From the NCBI GenBank assembly GCA_958403395.1, contig CATXXF010000011.1, positions 1 to 49,963 of the forward strand: a stretch of 49,963 bases of DNA, in the 5' to 3' direction. Origin of the DNA: an uncultured Collinsella sp. GTDB taxonomy: Bacteria; Actinomycetota; Coriobacteriia; Coriobacteriales; Coriobacteriaceae. The translations under genes were made by a program, and so were the position numbers. Under the pieces are notes generated by a model that was not told the DNA's origin, did no database searches, and saw only the letters and a list, made by a program, of their open reading frames with translations. Below, one piece after another: positions 24,718 to 33,930 of this stretch (positions within the stretch are counted from its first letter, which is position 1; every line of letters begins with the position of its first letter).

Positions 24718-26223
24718 ATGGCTTTGACCGATATCTCTCATCCCACCGACATCGCAATGCTCACCGATCTGTACGAACTCACTATGGCCCAGGGCCTGTG
24801 GGAGAGCGGCAAGGCCAATGAGCAGGGTTGTTTTACCGCGTTTTACCGCGACCATCCCTTTGGCAGCGCCTATGCCGTCATGTGCGGCACCGCCGAGCTG
24901 CCCGAGCTAGTCGAGAATCTGCGCTTTACGCCCGAGGATATCGACTACCTCGCCTCGCTCCAGGCCCCGGCCGGCGGCGCGATGTTCAAGTCCGCATTCC
25001 TCGACTACCTGCGCGATTTTCGTGCGCATGTAAATATCGACGCCGTCCCCGAGGGCGAGCTCGTCTTTCCACGCGAGCCCATGGTGCGCGTCACCGGTCC
25101 TGCGCTCGAGTGCCAGCTGCTTGAGACGGCGCTGCTCAATATCGTCGGGTTCCAGACACTTGTCGCCACCAAGACGGCGCGAGTGGTGCTGGCGGCGGAC
25201 GGCCGTCCCGTGGCCGAGTTTGGCCTGCGCCGAGCCCAGGGTCCCGATGGCGGCCTGGCCGTTGCGCGCGCGAGCTACGTCGCCGGCTGCTCCTCTACGT
25301 CCAATGTGCTCGCCGGCCGCCGCTACGGTATTCCCGTCTTTGGCACGCATGCGCACAGCTGGGTGATGAGCTTCGATTCCGAGCTCGAGGCCTTCCGCGC
25401 CTTTGCCAAGTCGAGCCCCAAGAACTGCACGCTGCTCATCGACACCTACGATGTGCGCGAGGGCTGCGAGCATGCCATTACGGTTGCCAAGGAGATGGAG
25501 GCGGCGGGCGAGCGCCTGTCGGCTATTCGCATCGACTCGGGCGACCTCGCCAAGCTCTCCAAGTATGTCCGCGGTCGTTTCGATGCCGAGGGCCTGCCCT
25601 ATGTGGGGATCTCGGTTTCTAACGATCTGGATGAGTACACGATTCAGTCGCTGCTCGACCAGGGCGCGCCCATCGATAGCTTTGGCGTGGGCACCAAGCT
25701 CGCGACCTGCTACGACCAGCCGGCGCTGGGCGGCGTGTACAAGCTTTCCGCCCGCCGTGCGAGCGAGGCCGACCCGTGGACGCCGGTGGTCAAGCTCTCC
25801 GAGCAGCCCTACAAGCGCACGATCCCGGGCGTGCAGCGCGTGCGCCGTTATTACGACGGCTTTGGCGGCCCGGTCTGCGACATGATCTACGACGAGGACC
25901 ATCTGGTGGGGGAGGGCGCCGCGCGCGGCAATACCCTCGTGGCCGTGAATGATGCCGCCCTGGTGACCGACGTGTCGGAGCTTGAGTATCGCGAGCTGCT
26001 GGTGCCGATCGTGCGCGATGGCAGCGCAGTGGCTCCGCGTGAGAGCATCCAGGACGCGCGCGAGCGCTGTGTTTGGGCGCTCGATCATCTGGACGCAGCT
26101 TTCAAGCGCTTCCTGTACCCGCAGACCTATGTGGTGGGCATGGAGCAGGGCCTGGCTCAGGTGCGCGACGAGCTCGTGCGCAAGAACATGGCCGCGGCCT
26201 CGGCTTTTCCCTGGGCAAAATGA
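24718..26223 (+). CDS. pncB: Nicotinate phosphoribosyltransferase
   Basis: A 501-residue enzyme joining nicotinate and PRPP to nicotinate mononucleotide in NAD salvage. Support: DLYELTMAQGLW at the N-terminus, EFGLRRAQGPDGGLAVARASYVAG (split; the pocket and the histidine-replacing region), GTHAHSW, LIDTYDVREG, AIRIDSGDL and FGVGTKLATC, all family signatures. Length fits the larger (type 2) bacterial form. GAAAGG lies before the ATG. The following proB starts 79 bases later without an obvious promoter or terminator between, so they may be cotranscribed. Confidence 0.95.
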   Translation: MALTDISHPTDIAMLTDLYELTMAQGLWESGKANEQGCFTAFYRDHPFGSAYAVMCGTAELPELVENLRFTPEDIDYLASLQAPAGGAMFKSAFLDYLRDFRAHVNIDAVPEGELVFPREPMVRVTGPALECQLLETALLNIVGFQTLVATKTARVVLAADGRPVAEFGLRRAQGPDGGLAVARASYVAGCSSTSNVLAGRRYGIPVFGTHAHSWVMSFDSELEAFRAFAKSSPKNCTLLIDTYDVREGCEHAITVAKEMEAAGERLSAIRIDSGDLAKLSKYVRGRFDAEGLPYVGISVSNDLDEYTIQSLLDQGAPIDSFGVGTKLATCYDQPALGGVYKLSARRASEADPWTPVVKLSEQPYKRTIPGVQRVRRYYDGFGGPVCDMIYDEDHLVGEGAARGNTLVAVNDAALVTDVSELEYRELLVPIVRDGSAVAPRESIQDARERCVWALDHLDAAFKRFLYPQTYVVGMEQGLAQVRDELVRKNMAAASAFPWAK

Positions 26224-26302
26224 TTCCTTGGACGGTAGGGGCGAGTCACGCTCCCTTGGCCGCCAGCTCGGCCGTTCGCTGAACAGTTGATTGGTTTGAC
26301 GT

Positions 26303-27430
26303 ATGACGACTTCTTATAAAACGATGGTGGTAAAGATCGGTTCGTCCACGGTGGTGGGCGCCGATGGCAAGGTCAACCGCGCCTTTATCGGCGGACTTGC
26401 CGATCAAGCCGCAGCGCTGCGCAAGCTCGGCTGGCGTCTGGTCGTGGTGAGCTCGGGCGCTATCGCCTGTGGCTATCCCGTGTTGGGCTTCGACCGCAAG
26501 CCGGTCGGCGACCTTCCGAGCCTGCAGGCCTGCGCCTCGGCTGGTCAGTGCATCATCTCGTCGGCCTACGACGAGGAGTTCCATGCGCGCGACCTGCTCA
26601 CCTCGCTCGTGCTGCTCACGCGTCACGACACGGCGCGTCGCACGTCCTACCTGCACGCGCGCGACGCCCTGCTGCGTCTGGTGGAGCTGGGCGTGGTGCC
26701 GGTCGTCAACGAGAACGACACCGTTACCGTCGACGAGATCAAGTTTGGCGACAACGACACGCTGGCGGCGCTCGTGAGCTGCCTGGTTTCCGCCGACCTG
26801 TGCGTGACGCTGTCCGACATCGACGGCCTCTACACCGCCAATCCGCACGAGGATCCGACGGCCGAGTTTGTCCCGGTCGTGCATAAGATCGATGCCAAGA
26901 TCATTGCCTCGGCGGGTGATTCTTCGACCTCGGTGGGTACGGGCGGCATGATCACCAAGATTCGCGCGAGCCGCATCCTGATGACGGCGGGCATTCAGAG
27001 CGTGATTTGCTCGGGCGAGGAGCCCGATGCCCTCGTGCGTCTCGCCCGCGGCGAGAGCGTGGGAACCCTGTTCGATCCGCCGGCGGAGCGCCTGGACATC
27101 GCACCCCGCAAACTGTGGATCGCGCTGGGCGACAAGGCGCACGGCTCGGTGACGGTCGATGATGGTGCCGCGAAGGCGCTGGTTAGCCGTGGCTCTTCCC
27201 TGCTTGCGGTGGGTATTCGCGAGGTCGATGGCCAGTTTGCCGAGGGCGATGTGCTCGACGTGTGCGACCCGAGCGGTATGGTTGTCGCCCGCGGTATCGC
27301 CGAGGCCGATTCGGACGTGCTGGAACTTGCTGCCGGTCGCCGCCAGGACCAGATCGCCAGCAACCGCCTGCTCGCTAACTTGGCCGAGAAGCCGGCGATA
27401 CACAGGGATAACTTGATCGTATTTGCATAA
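26303..27430 (+). CDS. proB: Glutamate 5-kinase with PUA domain
   Basis: A 375-residue kinase that makes gamma-glutamyl phosphate, the first step of proline synthesis. Motifs: VVKIGSSTVV at the start, VVSSGAIACG, NENDTVTVDEIKFGDNDTLAA (split) for substrate binding, LSDIDGLYTANP and GTGGMITKIRAS. A PUA domain occupies about residues 280-360 (KLWIALGDKAHGSVTVDDGA). PUA-containing enzymes are commonly feedback-inhibited by proline. A strong terminator follows, and proA is found 1.6 kb downstream beyond an antisense peptidase gene. Confidence 0.96.
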   Translation: MTTSYKTMVVKIGSSTVVGADGKVNRAFIGGLADQAAALRKLGWRLVVVSSGAIACGYPVLGFDRKPVGDLPSLQACASAGQCIISSAYDEEFHARDLLTSLVLLTRHDTARRTSYLHARDALLRLVELGVVPVVNENDTVTVDEIKFGDNDTLAALVSCLVSADLCVTLSDIDGLYTANPHEDPTAEFVPVVHKIDAKIIASAGDSSTSVGTGGMITKIRASRILMTAGIQSVICSGEEPDALVRLARGESVGTLFDPPAERLDIAPRKLWIALGDKAHGSVTVDDGAAKALVSRGSSLLAVGIREVDGQFAEGDVLDVCDPSGMVVARGIAEADSDVLELAAGRRQDQIASNRLLANLAEKPAIHRDNLIVFA

Positions 27431-27435
27431 AGAAA

Positions 27436-27474
27436 GACAGCGCTGCGAATCGTTTCCCGCAGCGCTGTCTTTTT
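27436..27474 (+). terminator. Intrinsic terminator of proB
   Basis: GACAGCGCTGCG (27436-27447) and CGCAGCGCTGTC (27458-27469) are exact complements with a 10-base loop and a following TTTTT. Confidence 0.92.
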
Positions 27475-27475
27475 C

Positions 27476-27525
27476 GTGCCGGCACTTGGGGACGTTCCTA
27501 TTGTGCCGGCAGGTGGGGACACTCC
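27476..27525. repeat. GGGACGTTCC repeat, second copy of the 14732 family
   Basis: GTGCCGGCACTTGGGGACG continues TTCCTATTGTGCCGGCA and then GGGGACACTCCTT, in the same order as at 14751-14816. GCCGGCAC palindromes bracket the GGGACGTTCC core. It lies between the proB terminator and the convergent S33 peptidase. Confidence 0.75.
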
Positions 27526-27529
27526 TTTG

Positions 27530-28948
27530 CTAGAAGATTCGGCGCAGGTCTCCGCGGTTGAGGGCCTCGTCGAAGAGGTGCTTGAATACCACGCTGCCGT
27601 GCAGGCCGTCGTGCTCGAACTCGTTGGTCACCCAGGCATGCGAGTTGCCCACGCGGCTGAGCGTATCAAGCTGCAGGCCCGAATCCACGTACATGTCGTC
27701 GAAATACACCGCGGCCTGCAGGGGCACCTCGTTGCACGCCAGTCGCTGCGGGTCGTAGATCTTGTCCCAGCTGGTGTCTTCCATCAGCAGGTCCATGGCG
27801 GGCTTGAAGGGCTTGAGCTCGGGCATCTGCTCGAACATCCACGGGAACATGGCCTCGCCGGTAAACATGAGCGGGCGCGCGAGGGTGTCGAACTCGGCGC
27901 GGTGAGCCTTCTCTTCAGCCGCGGCCCAGCCAATGGGCATAGTGTCACCGTCGGCGTATATGAACTCCTGCAGCGTCCAGTACAGCGGATTCGTGCGCGT
28001 GTTGGTGCGCTCGAAGGCGCGCATCAAAAAGTTGTCAGATACCGAGGCGTCGCAGGTCAGCGTGCCGTCGCCATCAACAAAAGCGTGATCGATAATCCAA
28101 TGCATGCGCTCAAAGCTCGGCTTCATGCCAAAGTCGCTGCCCATGAGCTGTAGGCGCTCGACCGTCATCGGCGAGCCGTCGGGCAGCACGGGCTTCTGTT
28201 CCTCGAGCGCATCGGCCAGGGCTGCCACGCGCTCGACGTCGGCGGGGTAGCGGTCGTAATACTGCTGCGTCTTGGCGGCCATGCGCGGGAAGGTGTGCGC
28301 GTAGACCTCGCTGGCGCTCGCCGGCACGTGGGGGATGCCGCCGCAGGTAAAGCTCGCCGCCACGCCCTCGGGGAAGAGCGACAGATAGCTCAGCGTCAAA
28401 AAGCCGCCGTAGCTCTGGCCGAGCGTGACCCACGGCTTGCCGCCAAAGCCCACTAGGCGCAGGTACTCAAAATCGCGCACGATGGAGCTGGCGAGGTGGC
28501 GCTTGAGGAAGTCCGCCTGCGAGCGTGCTGTATCGGCGCCGGCGGCCGTTGCGCGATCACCCAGTGCCTTGATCGTGCGTCCGTCCACGCAGCTACTGCG
28601 TCCGGTGCCGCGCTGGTCGGGAAGGACCACGCGGAAGTGCTTGACGGCCTCCTCGATCCAGCCGTCGCTTGTGGGCGACAGCGGACGTGGGCTCTCGCCG
28701 CCGGGTCCGCCCTGCAAAAACAGGAGCAGCGGCAGATCGTCGTTGATGCGGTCGGGCGCGCAAACCACGCGGTAGAAGAGCTTGATGCTCTCGGGCGCGC
28801 CGGCGATTGGTGCCGGCGTAGCGCCGCGGCGCATGGTGCTGCCGACGGCCAGGAGCATCGGCTCCAGGCCGCGCCAGTCAAGGGGGACGTCGATGCTGTG
28901 GTCCTCGACGTAAAGGCCGGGGACGTGGTACGAAGTGATGAGGGCCAT
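27530..28948 (-). CDS. Alpha/beta hydrolase, proline iminopeptidase-like (S33)
   Basis: A 472-residue hydrolase. LQGGPGGESPRP carries the oxyanion-hole HGGPG-like motif, LPDQRGTGRSS follows, and GQSYGGFLTL holds the nucleophile serine at about residue 188. The cap domain is helical (about residues 230-370), and the acid/histidine lie in the last 60 residues (VGNSHAWVTNEFEHDG). The S33 family removes N-terminal proline or other residues from peptides. Placement in antisense between proB and proA suggests a link to proline supply, but that is inference. The ATG is chosen over a longer frame because GGAAGAC precedes it. Confidence 0.85.
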   Translation of the reverse strand: MALITSYHVPGLYVEDHSIDVPLDWRGLEPMLLAVGSTMRRGATPAPIAGAPESIKLFYRVVCAPDRINDDLPLLLFLQGGPGGESPRPLSPTSDGWIEEAVKHFRVVLPDQRGTGRSSCVDGRTIKALGDRATAAGADTARSQADFLKRHLASSIVRDFEYLRLVGFGGKPWVTLGQSYGGFLTLSYLSLFPEGVAASFTCGGIPHVPASASEVYAHTFPRMAAKTQQYYDRYPADVERVAALADALEEQKPVLPDGSPMTVERLQLMGSDFGMKPSFERMHWIIDHAFVDGDGTLTCDASVSDNFLMRAFERTNTRTNPLYWTLQEFIYADGDTMPIGWAAAEEKAHRAEFDTLARPLMFTGEAMFPWMFEQMPELKPFKPAMDLLMEDTSWDKIYDPQRLACNEVPLQAAVYFDDMYVDSGLQLDTLSRVGNSHAWVTNEFEHDGLHGSVVFKHLFDEALNRGDLRRIF

Positions 28949-29060
28949 GTGAGTCTTCCGTTCGTTGCGGTGTTTCGGGTTGACCAATTCTACCGCCGCG
29001 GGCGAGGCCATGCGCAAATCGGCTACCATGGTTGCAAACTTCTAGGAGAAAGGGCCGCCC

Positions 29061-30347
29061 ATGTCGGTCGATATAGCCACGTATGTCCACGATCTTGCCG
29101 TTGCCGCCAAGGCAGCGTCGGCCTCGCTTGCCACGGCGAGCGATGAGCAGCGCCAGGAGGCCGTGCGTGCCATGGCCGCAGCACTGCGCAACGGTTTCGA
29201 CTCCATCGTCGCCGCCAACGAGCTCGATATGTCCGCTGCGCGCGATGCGGGCACCTCGGCCGGACTGCTCGATCGCCTGCTGCTGACGCCCGAGCGCGTC
29301 GAGGGCATGGCCGCCGGCCTGGAAAAGCTCGCCGAGCTGCCCGATCCCGTGGGCCGCGTGCTCGACCACCGCGTGCTTGCAAGCGGCGTGGACCTGACCC
29401 GTGTGAGTGTGCCGCTGGGCCTGGTCGCTATGGTCTACGAGGCGCGCCCCAACGTGACGGCCGACGCCGCAGGTATCTGCATCCGTACCGGCAACGCCTG
29501 CATTCTGCGCGGCGGCTCGCTGGCCTATCACTCGTGTGCCATGATCGCCGAGCTGCTGGCCGATGCGCTCGAGGCCAAGGGCTTCCCGCGCGAGGCCGTG
29601 TCGATGATCGAGTCCACCGACCGCGAGGCCACTGGCGAGCTCATGAAGCTCCGCGGTATCGTCGACGTACTCATTCCGCGCGGCGGTGCGGGCCTGATCC
29701 AGCGCTGCGTGCGCGAGTCGCTTGTGCCGGTGATCGAGACGGGCACTGGCAACTGCCACATCTACGTTCATGAATCCGCCGACTTTGATAAGGCGCTCAA
29801 CATTATCGTCAATGCCAAGACCCAACGCGTGGGCGTGTGCAATGCCGCCGAGTCGCTGCTGGTCGACCGTGCTGTTGCTGATCGCTTCCTGCCCGCAGTC
29901 GTTGCCGTGCTGCTCGACCACGACGTGCTGATTCACGGCGACGAGGCTACGTGCGCCGCATGCGCCGACGCTGGGCTTGCCGAGGGCGACAACTACGTCG
30001 CCGCGACTGAGGAGGACTGGGGTCGCGAGTACCTGGCTCTCGAGATGAGCGTGAAGGTCGTGGCAAACGAGGACGAGGCCATCGCACACATCAACCGCTA
30101 CGGCACGATGCACTCCGAGGCCATCGTTGCCGAGGACACGGATGCTTGCGAGCGCTTCCTGGATGCGGTCGATGCCTCGGCCGTGTACTCCAACGCCAGC
30201 ACTCGCTTCACTGACGGCGGCGAGTTTGGCCTGGGTGCCGAGATCGGCATCTCGACCCAAAAACTCCACGCCCGTGGCCCCTTTGCCGCCGAGGCCCTCA
30301 CCACCTACAAATACAAGCTCCGCGGCACCGGCCAGGTCCGTCCCTAA
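29061..30347 (+). CDS. proA: Glutamate-5-semialdehyde dehydrogenase (gamma-glutamyl phosphate reductase)
   Basis: A 428-residue NADPH-dependent enzyme, the second step of proline synthesis. VPLGLVAMVYEARPNVTADAAG (split), LRGGSLAYHS and VPVIETGTGNCHIYV are family signatures; the catalytic cysteine is in QRVGVCNAAESLLV. The C-terminal GLGAEIGISTQKLHARGPFA is conserved. The ribosome site TAGGAGAAAGG is strong. Transcription starts divergently from the S33 peptidase, so proB and proA here are separate transcription units. A hairpin repeat terminator follows. Confidence 0.96.
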   Translation: MSVDIATYVHDLAVAAKAASASLATASDEQRQEAVRAMAAALRNGFDSIVAANELDMSAARDAGTSAGLLDRLLLTPERVEGMAAGLEKLAELPDPVGRVLDHRVLASGVDLTRVSVPLGLVAMVYEARPNVTADAAGICIRTGNACILRGGSLAYHSCAMIAELLADALEAKGFPREAVSMIESTDREATGELMKLRGIVDVLIPRGGAGLIQRCVRESLVPVIETGTGNCHIYVHESADFDKALNIIVNAKTQRVGVCNAAESLLVDRAVADRFLPAVVAVLLDHDVLIHGDEATCAACADAGLAEGDNYVAATEEDWGREYLALEMSVKVVANEDEAIAHINRYGTMHSEAIVAEDTDACERFLDAVDASAVYSNASTRFTDGGEFGLGAEIGISTQKLHARGPFAAEALTTYKYKLRGTGQVRP

Positions 30348-30360
30348 CGCCCGCGCAAAC

Positions 30361-30402
30361 AAAAACCACCACAAAGGTGCCTGTCCCCTTTGTGGTGGTT
30401 TT
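30361..30402 (+). repeat. Dispersed ACCACCACAAAGG hairpin repeat, copy 6
   Basis: A perfect stem AAAACCACCACAAAGG / CCTTTGTGGTGGTTTT around TGCCTGTCC. It lies between the proA stop and the convergent HD-domain gene, acting as a shared bidirectional terminator. Confidence 0.9.
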
Positions 30403-30417
30403 AGGTGGCGTTGACGG

Positions 30418-31017
30418 TTAGGCCTGGAAGGTATCTCGGTCGGGGGCGAAGGACTGCATGGCCGCGATGGTGCGGTCAAAGAGCTCGGGGAGCTCCCAGC
30501 CCAACATCTCGGCGCCCTGCGAAATCACGTCGCGCGAGCAGCCGGCGGCAAAGCGCTTGTCCTTGAACTTCTTCTTGAGCGACTTGGTCGTAAAGTCCAT
30601 AACGCTCTTGCTCGGGCGCATGATGACTGCAGCGCCGATCAGACCGGTGAGCTCATCGCAGGCAAACAGGATCTTTTCCATCTGCAGCTCGGGCTTGGGT
30701 AGTGAGGTGTTGAAGTCCGACGTGTGCGTCTGGATGGCGCGAATGAGCTCGGGAGACGCACCTTCGCCCTCAAGAATCTCGGCAGCATAGATGGTGTGGT
30801 TAATGGGGTCGTCCTCATGCTCCTCCCAATCCAGGTCGTGCAGCAGACCGACGATGCCCCAAAACTCCTCGTTCTCGGGGTCGAACTCGCGCGCAAAGTA
30901 GCGCATAGTGCCCTCGACCGTCTCGCCATGGGTGATATGGAACGGGTCCTTGTTGTGCTCGTTGAGCAGTTCGAACGCGCGGTCGCGGGTGATTCCGGCG
31001 GTAAGCGGCTCTGCCAT
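30418..31017 (-). CDS. HD domain phosphohydrolase
   Basis: A 199-residue protein with an HD metal-binding domain. HITHGETVEG supplies the first histidine, GLLHDLDWE is the HD pair (residues about 58-66), and HTIYAAEIL and IQTHTSDF follow with the other metal ligands. KILFACDELTGLIGAAVIMRPSKS is characteristic of a subgroup of small HDIG hydrolases. Such proteins usually cleave phosphate from nucleotides; no substrate can be given. A hairpin repeat lies at each end of the gene. Confidence 0.85.
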   Translation of the reverse strand: MAEPLTAGITRDRAFELLNEHNKDPFHITHGETVEGTMRYFAREFDPENEEFWGIVGLLHDLDWEEHEDDPINHTIYAAEILEGEGASPELIRAIQTHTSDFNTSLPKPELQMEKILFACDELTGLIGAAVIMRPSKSVMDFTTKSLKKKFKDKRFAAGCSRDVISQGAEMLGWELPELFDRTIAAMQSFAPDRDTFQA

Positions 31018-31071
31018 AAGAGACTCCTTGTGCTCGTGGGTATCGATAAGAATGAATACTACTAGAACAAG

Positions 31072-31113
31072 AAAACCACCACAAAGGTGCCTGTTCCCTT
31101 TGTGGTGGTTTTT
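31072..31113 (+). repeat. Dispersed ACCACCACAAAGG hairpin repeat, copy 7
   Basis: AAAACCACCACAAAGG / CCTTTGTGGTGGTTTT around TGCCTGTTC. It lies between the end of the CarD-like gene and the start of the HD gene (both minus strand), where it would stop CarD transcription from reading on. Confidence 0.9.
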
Positions 31114-31125
31114 GGCGCGGATGGG

Positions 31126-31611
31126 TTAGTTGAGGGCGGCTTGGGCTAGGCGGGCTTCGGCGGCCTCCTCGGTGACGCCAAGGGCCACGGCGAACTCCTC
31201 GATGGAGCGGCGTTTGGCCTCCTTGAGTACGCGCATGTAGTAGGAGCTGGGTTTTTTATCAGCTTCCTCGGCCTGGCGGATGCGGTGCATCATGGTCTTT
31301 GCCACGCGGACCGTCTCGGGCGCGCCCAGCTTGAGCTGCTGCTTAAAGTGTGTCTCCTCAAGCGAGCTGTTGCGCTCGGTAAAGGTGTCGCACTCCAGCT
31401 CGTCATAGTGGCTCAGCAGGTGCTCGGCATCTTGCTGAGAGATGGCGGCGTGCAGACGGTCGGCCTGCGCCACGGGGTACATGAGGATCGTCTGCGCATG
31501 TCCCTGCTTGGTCTCGAGCAGCAGCATGGGCTGCGGCGTGTCGTCCCTAAAACCGACGACGGTGCAGACTCCCTGGCCCGGATGAATGACGTGTTGACCG
31601 ATTGAGAACAT
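31126..31611 (-). CDS. CarD-like transcriptional regulator
   Basis: A 161-residue protein. The N-terminal 60 residues, FSIGQHVIHPGQGVCTVVGF, form the Tudor-like RNA polymerase-interacting domain of CarD/CdnL; the rest is helical with a basic segment (RVLKEAKRRSIEEFAVALGV) that in CarD contacts DNA at the upstream edge of the bubble. It is expected to bind RNA polymerase beta and stabilise open promoters. The length fits CarD. Transcription stops at hairpin repeat copy 7. Confidence 0.88.
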   Translation of the reverse strand: MFSIGQHVIHPGQGVCTVVGFRDDTPQPMLLLETKQGHAQTILMYPVAQADRLHAAISQQDAEHLLSHYDELECDTFTERNSSLEETHFKQQLKLGAPETVRVAKTMMHRIRQAEEADKKPSSYYMRVLKEAKRRSIEEFAVALGVTEEAAEARLAQAALN

Positions 31612-31953
31612 GCTACCTCCAACTTATACGAATTTACGTATGTCTAGAATAACACGCTGACGTGCGCAAACCCGTACTTTATGCAGGAAAAGCACACAAC
31701 TCTGATAGGTAAGAGTATTCGATAACAGACGCAGCTCATTCACACCTTTATGCATTTTCAACGCCTGCATAATCTGCAGGCAGACCGGCATCTTTGAGTG
31801 ACTCCATACAAGCTGTAGTCATTTTTGTGCATATGCAATATCTATTAGCTTTACCCTGCGACAGTGCCCGTCGCTTGTGATAGAGTGCTACAAACTCTGG
31901 CTTTTGCCCTACGAGTGACCAAGAGCTCGGGGGCTTTAACACAAGGAGGATCT
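31612..31953. other. AT-richer intergenic region with no clear gene
   Basis: A 342-base gap between divergent CarD-like and argS genes, visibly more AT-rich than the coding parts. A 24-residue frame on the minus strand (31748-31822, MTTACMESLKDAGLPADYA and a short tail) has no ribosome site and may be a remnant. A palindrome TGCATATGCA-like stretch is found near 31830. I see no convincing promoter box pair, although promoters for both neighbours must be here. Confidence 0.4.
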
Positions 31954-33807
31954 ATGCCCGAGAAGATTGAAGAGCTGGTACGCGCTGCGCTTGCTGCGGC
32001 CCAGGAGGCCGGCGACCTTTCCGCATTTGAACTTGACGATTGCGCTATCGAGCGACCGACTGACACTTCTCATGGCGAGTGGACCTCTACCATGGCCCTG
32101 AAGTCCGCCAAGCTGGCCCACTGCGCCCCGCGCAAGATCGCCGAGGCCATCGTTGCCCATATGCCCGAGGACCCCGCGATCGAGAAGGTCGAGATCGCAG
32201 GCCCCGGCTTCATCAACTTCTACCTCTCCGTTGCCGTCAAGAATGCCATCTTTGGCGAGGCTCGCGAGAAGGGTATGGACTTCGCTAAGTCCAACGTCGG
32301 TGGTGGCCTGAAGACCCAGGTCGAGTTCGTTTCCGCCAACCCCGTCGGCCCCATGCACATCGGCCACGGCCGCTGGGCCGCGCTGGGCGACTCGCTCTGC
32401 CGCGTTATGGATCACGCCGGTTACGACATCCAGCGTGAGTTCTACATCAACGACCACGGCTCTCAGATGAACACCTTCGGCAACTCCATCAGCACGCGCT
32501 ATATGCAGCTTGCCGACATCATCGCCAAGCAGGGCGTGGATATCGACGAGGCTCACAAGCTGCTGATCGCCGACCGCGACGCCTTTGTTGCCGACGAGAA
32601 CGACGAGCATCCCGAGACCCATCCGTATCAGGACAACTTTGCCGAGACCCTGGGCAAGGACTCCTACGGCGGCGACTACATCATCGACGAGGCCGCCGAG
32701 TTCTGGCGCACCGACGGCGATAAGTGGGTCAACGCCGATCCGCAGGAGCGCATGGAGAGCTTCCGCGAGCGCGGCTATGTAAAGATGGTCGACAACATGC
32801 GCGACCTTTGCCATGCCGTTAACTGCGACTTCGATCGTTGGTTCTCCGAGCGCTCGCTGTATGTGAAGGACACCGAGGGTGAGACCGCCGGCACCTCCGC
32901 CGTCGACCGCGCTTTTGAGAAGCTCGACAAGATGGGCTATCTCTACACCAAGGACGGCGCCCTGTGGTTCCGCTCCACCGACCTGGGCGATGACAAGGAC
33001 CGCGTTCTGATCAAGTCCGATGGCGAGTACACCTACTTCGCCTCCGACGTTGCCTATCACTGGGATAAGTTCCAGCGCGTCGACCACGTCATCGACATCT
33101 GGGGCGCCGACCACCACGGCTACATCGAGCGCGTCCGCTGCGTCTGCGATGCCTTGGGTTACCCCGGCAAGTTTGAGGTTCTGCTGGGCCAGCTCGTCAA
33201 CCTGCTGCGCAACGGCAAGCCCGTCCGTATGTCCAAGCGTAAGGGCACCATGGTGACCCTGCAGGAGCTCGTCGACGAGGTCGGCTCCGACGCTGCCCGT
33301 TACACCCTCATCTCCAAGAGCTCCAACCAGATGGTCGACTTCGATATTGAGGCCGTCAAGAAGCGCGACAACTCCAACCCGGTGTACTACGTGCAGTACG
33401 CTCACGCCCGCGTGTGCTCCATCCTGCGCCGTGCCGCTGACGTTACGCCCGAGCAGGCTGACGAGATGGGCATGAAGGCCGTCGCCGCCAAGGCCATCGG
33501 TGAGAACGTCGATTACTCGCTGCTGACCGACCCGACCGAGCTCGCCCTTTCGCGCAAGCTCAACGAGCTCACCGACCTCATCGCCAGCTGCGCTCGCGAC
33601 CGCGCCCCGTTCCGTCTGACGCACTTTGCCGAGGAGCTCGCCGGCGACTTCCACAGCTTCTACGCTGCCTGCCAGGTTCTGCCGAGCGAGGGCCGTCCCG
33701 TCGACCCCGAGCTTTCGCGTGCCCGTCTGGCCGCTTGCGACGCCGTCCGCGTGACGCTCGCCCTGGTGCTCACCCTTGTTGGCGTTTCCGCTCCCGAGCA
33801 GATGTAA
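31954..33807 (+). CDS. argS: Arginyl-tRNA synthetase
   Basis: A 617-residue class I synthetase. The N-terminal Add-1 domain (about residues 1-115) recognises the tRNA D-loop; SANPVGPMHIGHGRWAALGD holds the HIGH motif at 135-138. A KMSKS-like motif is found as MSKRKG at about residue 426, with the arginine-specific variant. The anticodon-binding helical domain ends the protein with SRARLAACDAVRVTLALVLTL (split), typical of ArgRS. Start ATG is marked by AAGGAGG six bases upstream. It is followed by its own terminator. Confidence 0.96.
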   Translation: MPEKIEELVRAALAAAQEAGDLSAFELDDCAIERPTDTSHGEWTSTMALKSAKLAHCAPRKIAEAIVAHMPEDPAIEKVEIAGPGFINFYLSVAVKNAIFGEAREKGMDFAKSNVGGGLKTQVEFVSANPVGPMHIGHGRWAALGDSLCRVMDHAGYDIQREFYINDHGSQMNTFGNSISTRYMQLADIIAKQGVDIDEAHKLLIADRDAFVADENDEHPETHPYQDNFAETLGKDSYGGDYIIDEAAEFWRTDGDKWVNADPQERMESFRERGYVKMVDNMRDLCHAVNCDFDRWFSERSLYVKDTEGETAGTSAVDRAFEKLDKMGYLYTKDGALWFRSTDLGDDKDRVLIKSDGEYTYFASDVAYHWDKFQRVDHVIDIWGADHHGYIERVRCVCDALGYPGKFEVLLGQLVNLLRNGKPVRMSKRKGTMVTLQELVDEVGSDAARYTLISKSSNQMVDFDIEAVKKRDNSNPVYYVQYAHARVCSILRRAADVTPEQADEMGMKAVAAKAIGENVDYSLLTDPTELALSRKLNELTDLIASCARDRAPFRLTHFAEELAGDFHSFYAACQVLPSEGRPVDPELSRARLAACDAVRVTLALVLTLVGVSAPEQM

Positions 33808-33853
33808 GCTGCGGGTCATTTAACCGTGTAGGTTCGGCTTTGCTGAGCCCTAT

Positions 33854-33886
33854 AAGCCCGATTTCCATGCGGAGGTCGGGCTTTTT
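33854..33886 (+). terminator. Intrinsic terminator of argS
   Basis: AAGCCCGA (33854-33861) pairs with TCGGGCTT (33876-33883), followed by TTTTTGC. Confidence 0.85.
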
Positions 33887-33930
33887 GCAAACGCCGACGT
33901 ATTGACGAATTTGGAACTGCTGGAAATACG

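Noticed and set aside
31748..31822. A 24-residue frame upstream of the CarD-like gene
   Set aside because: No ribosome site and no recognisable family; possible remnant, but not called as a gene.
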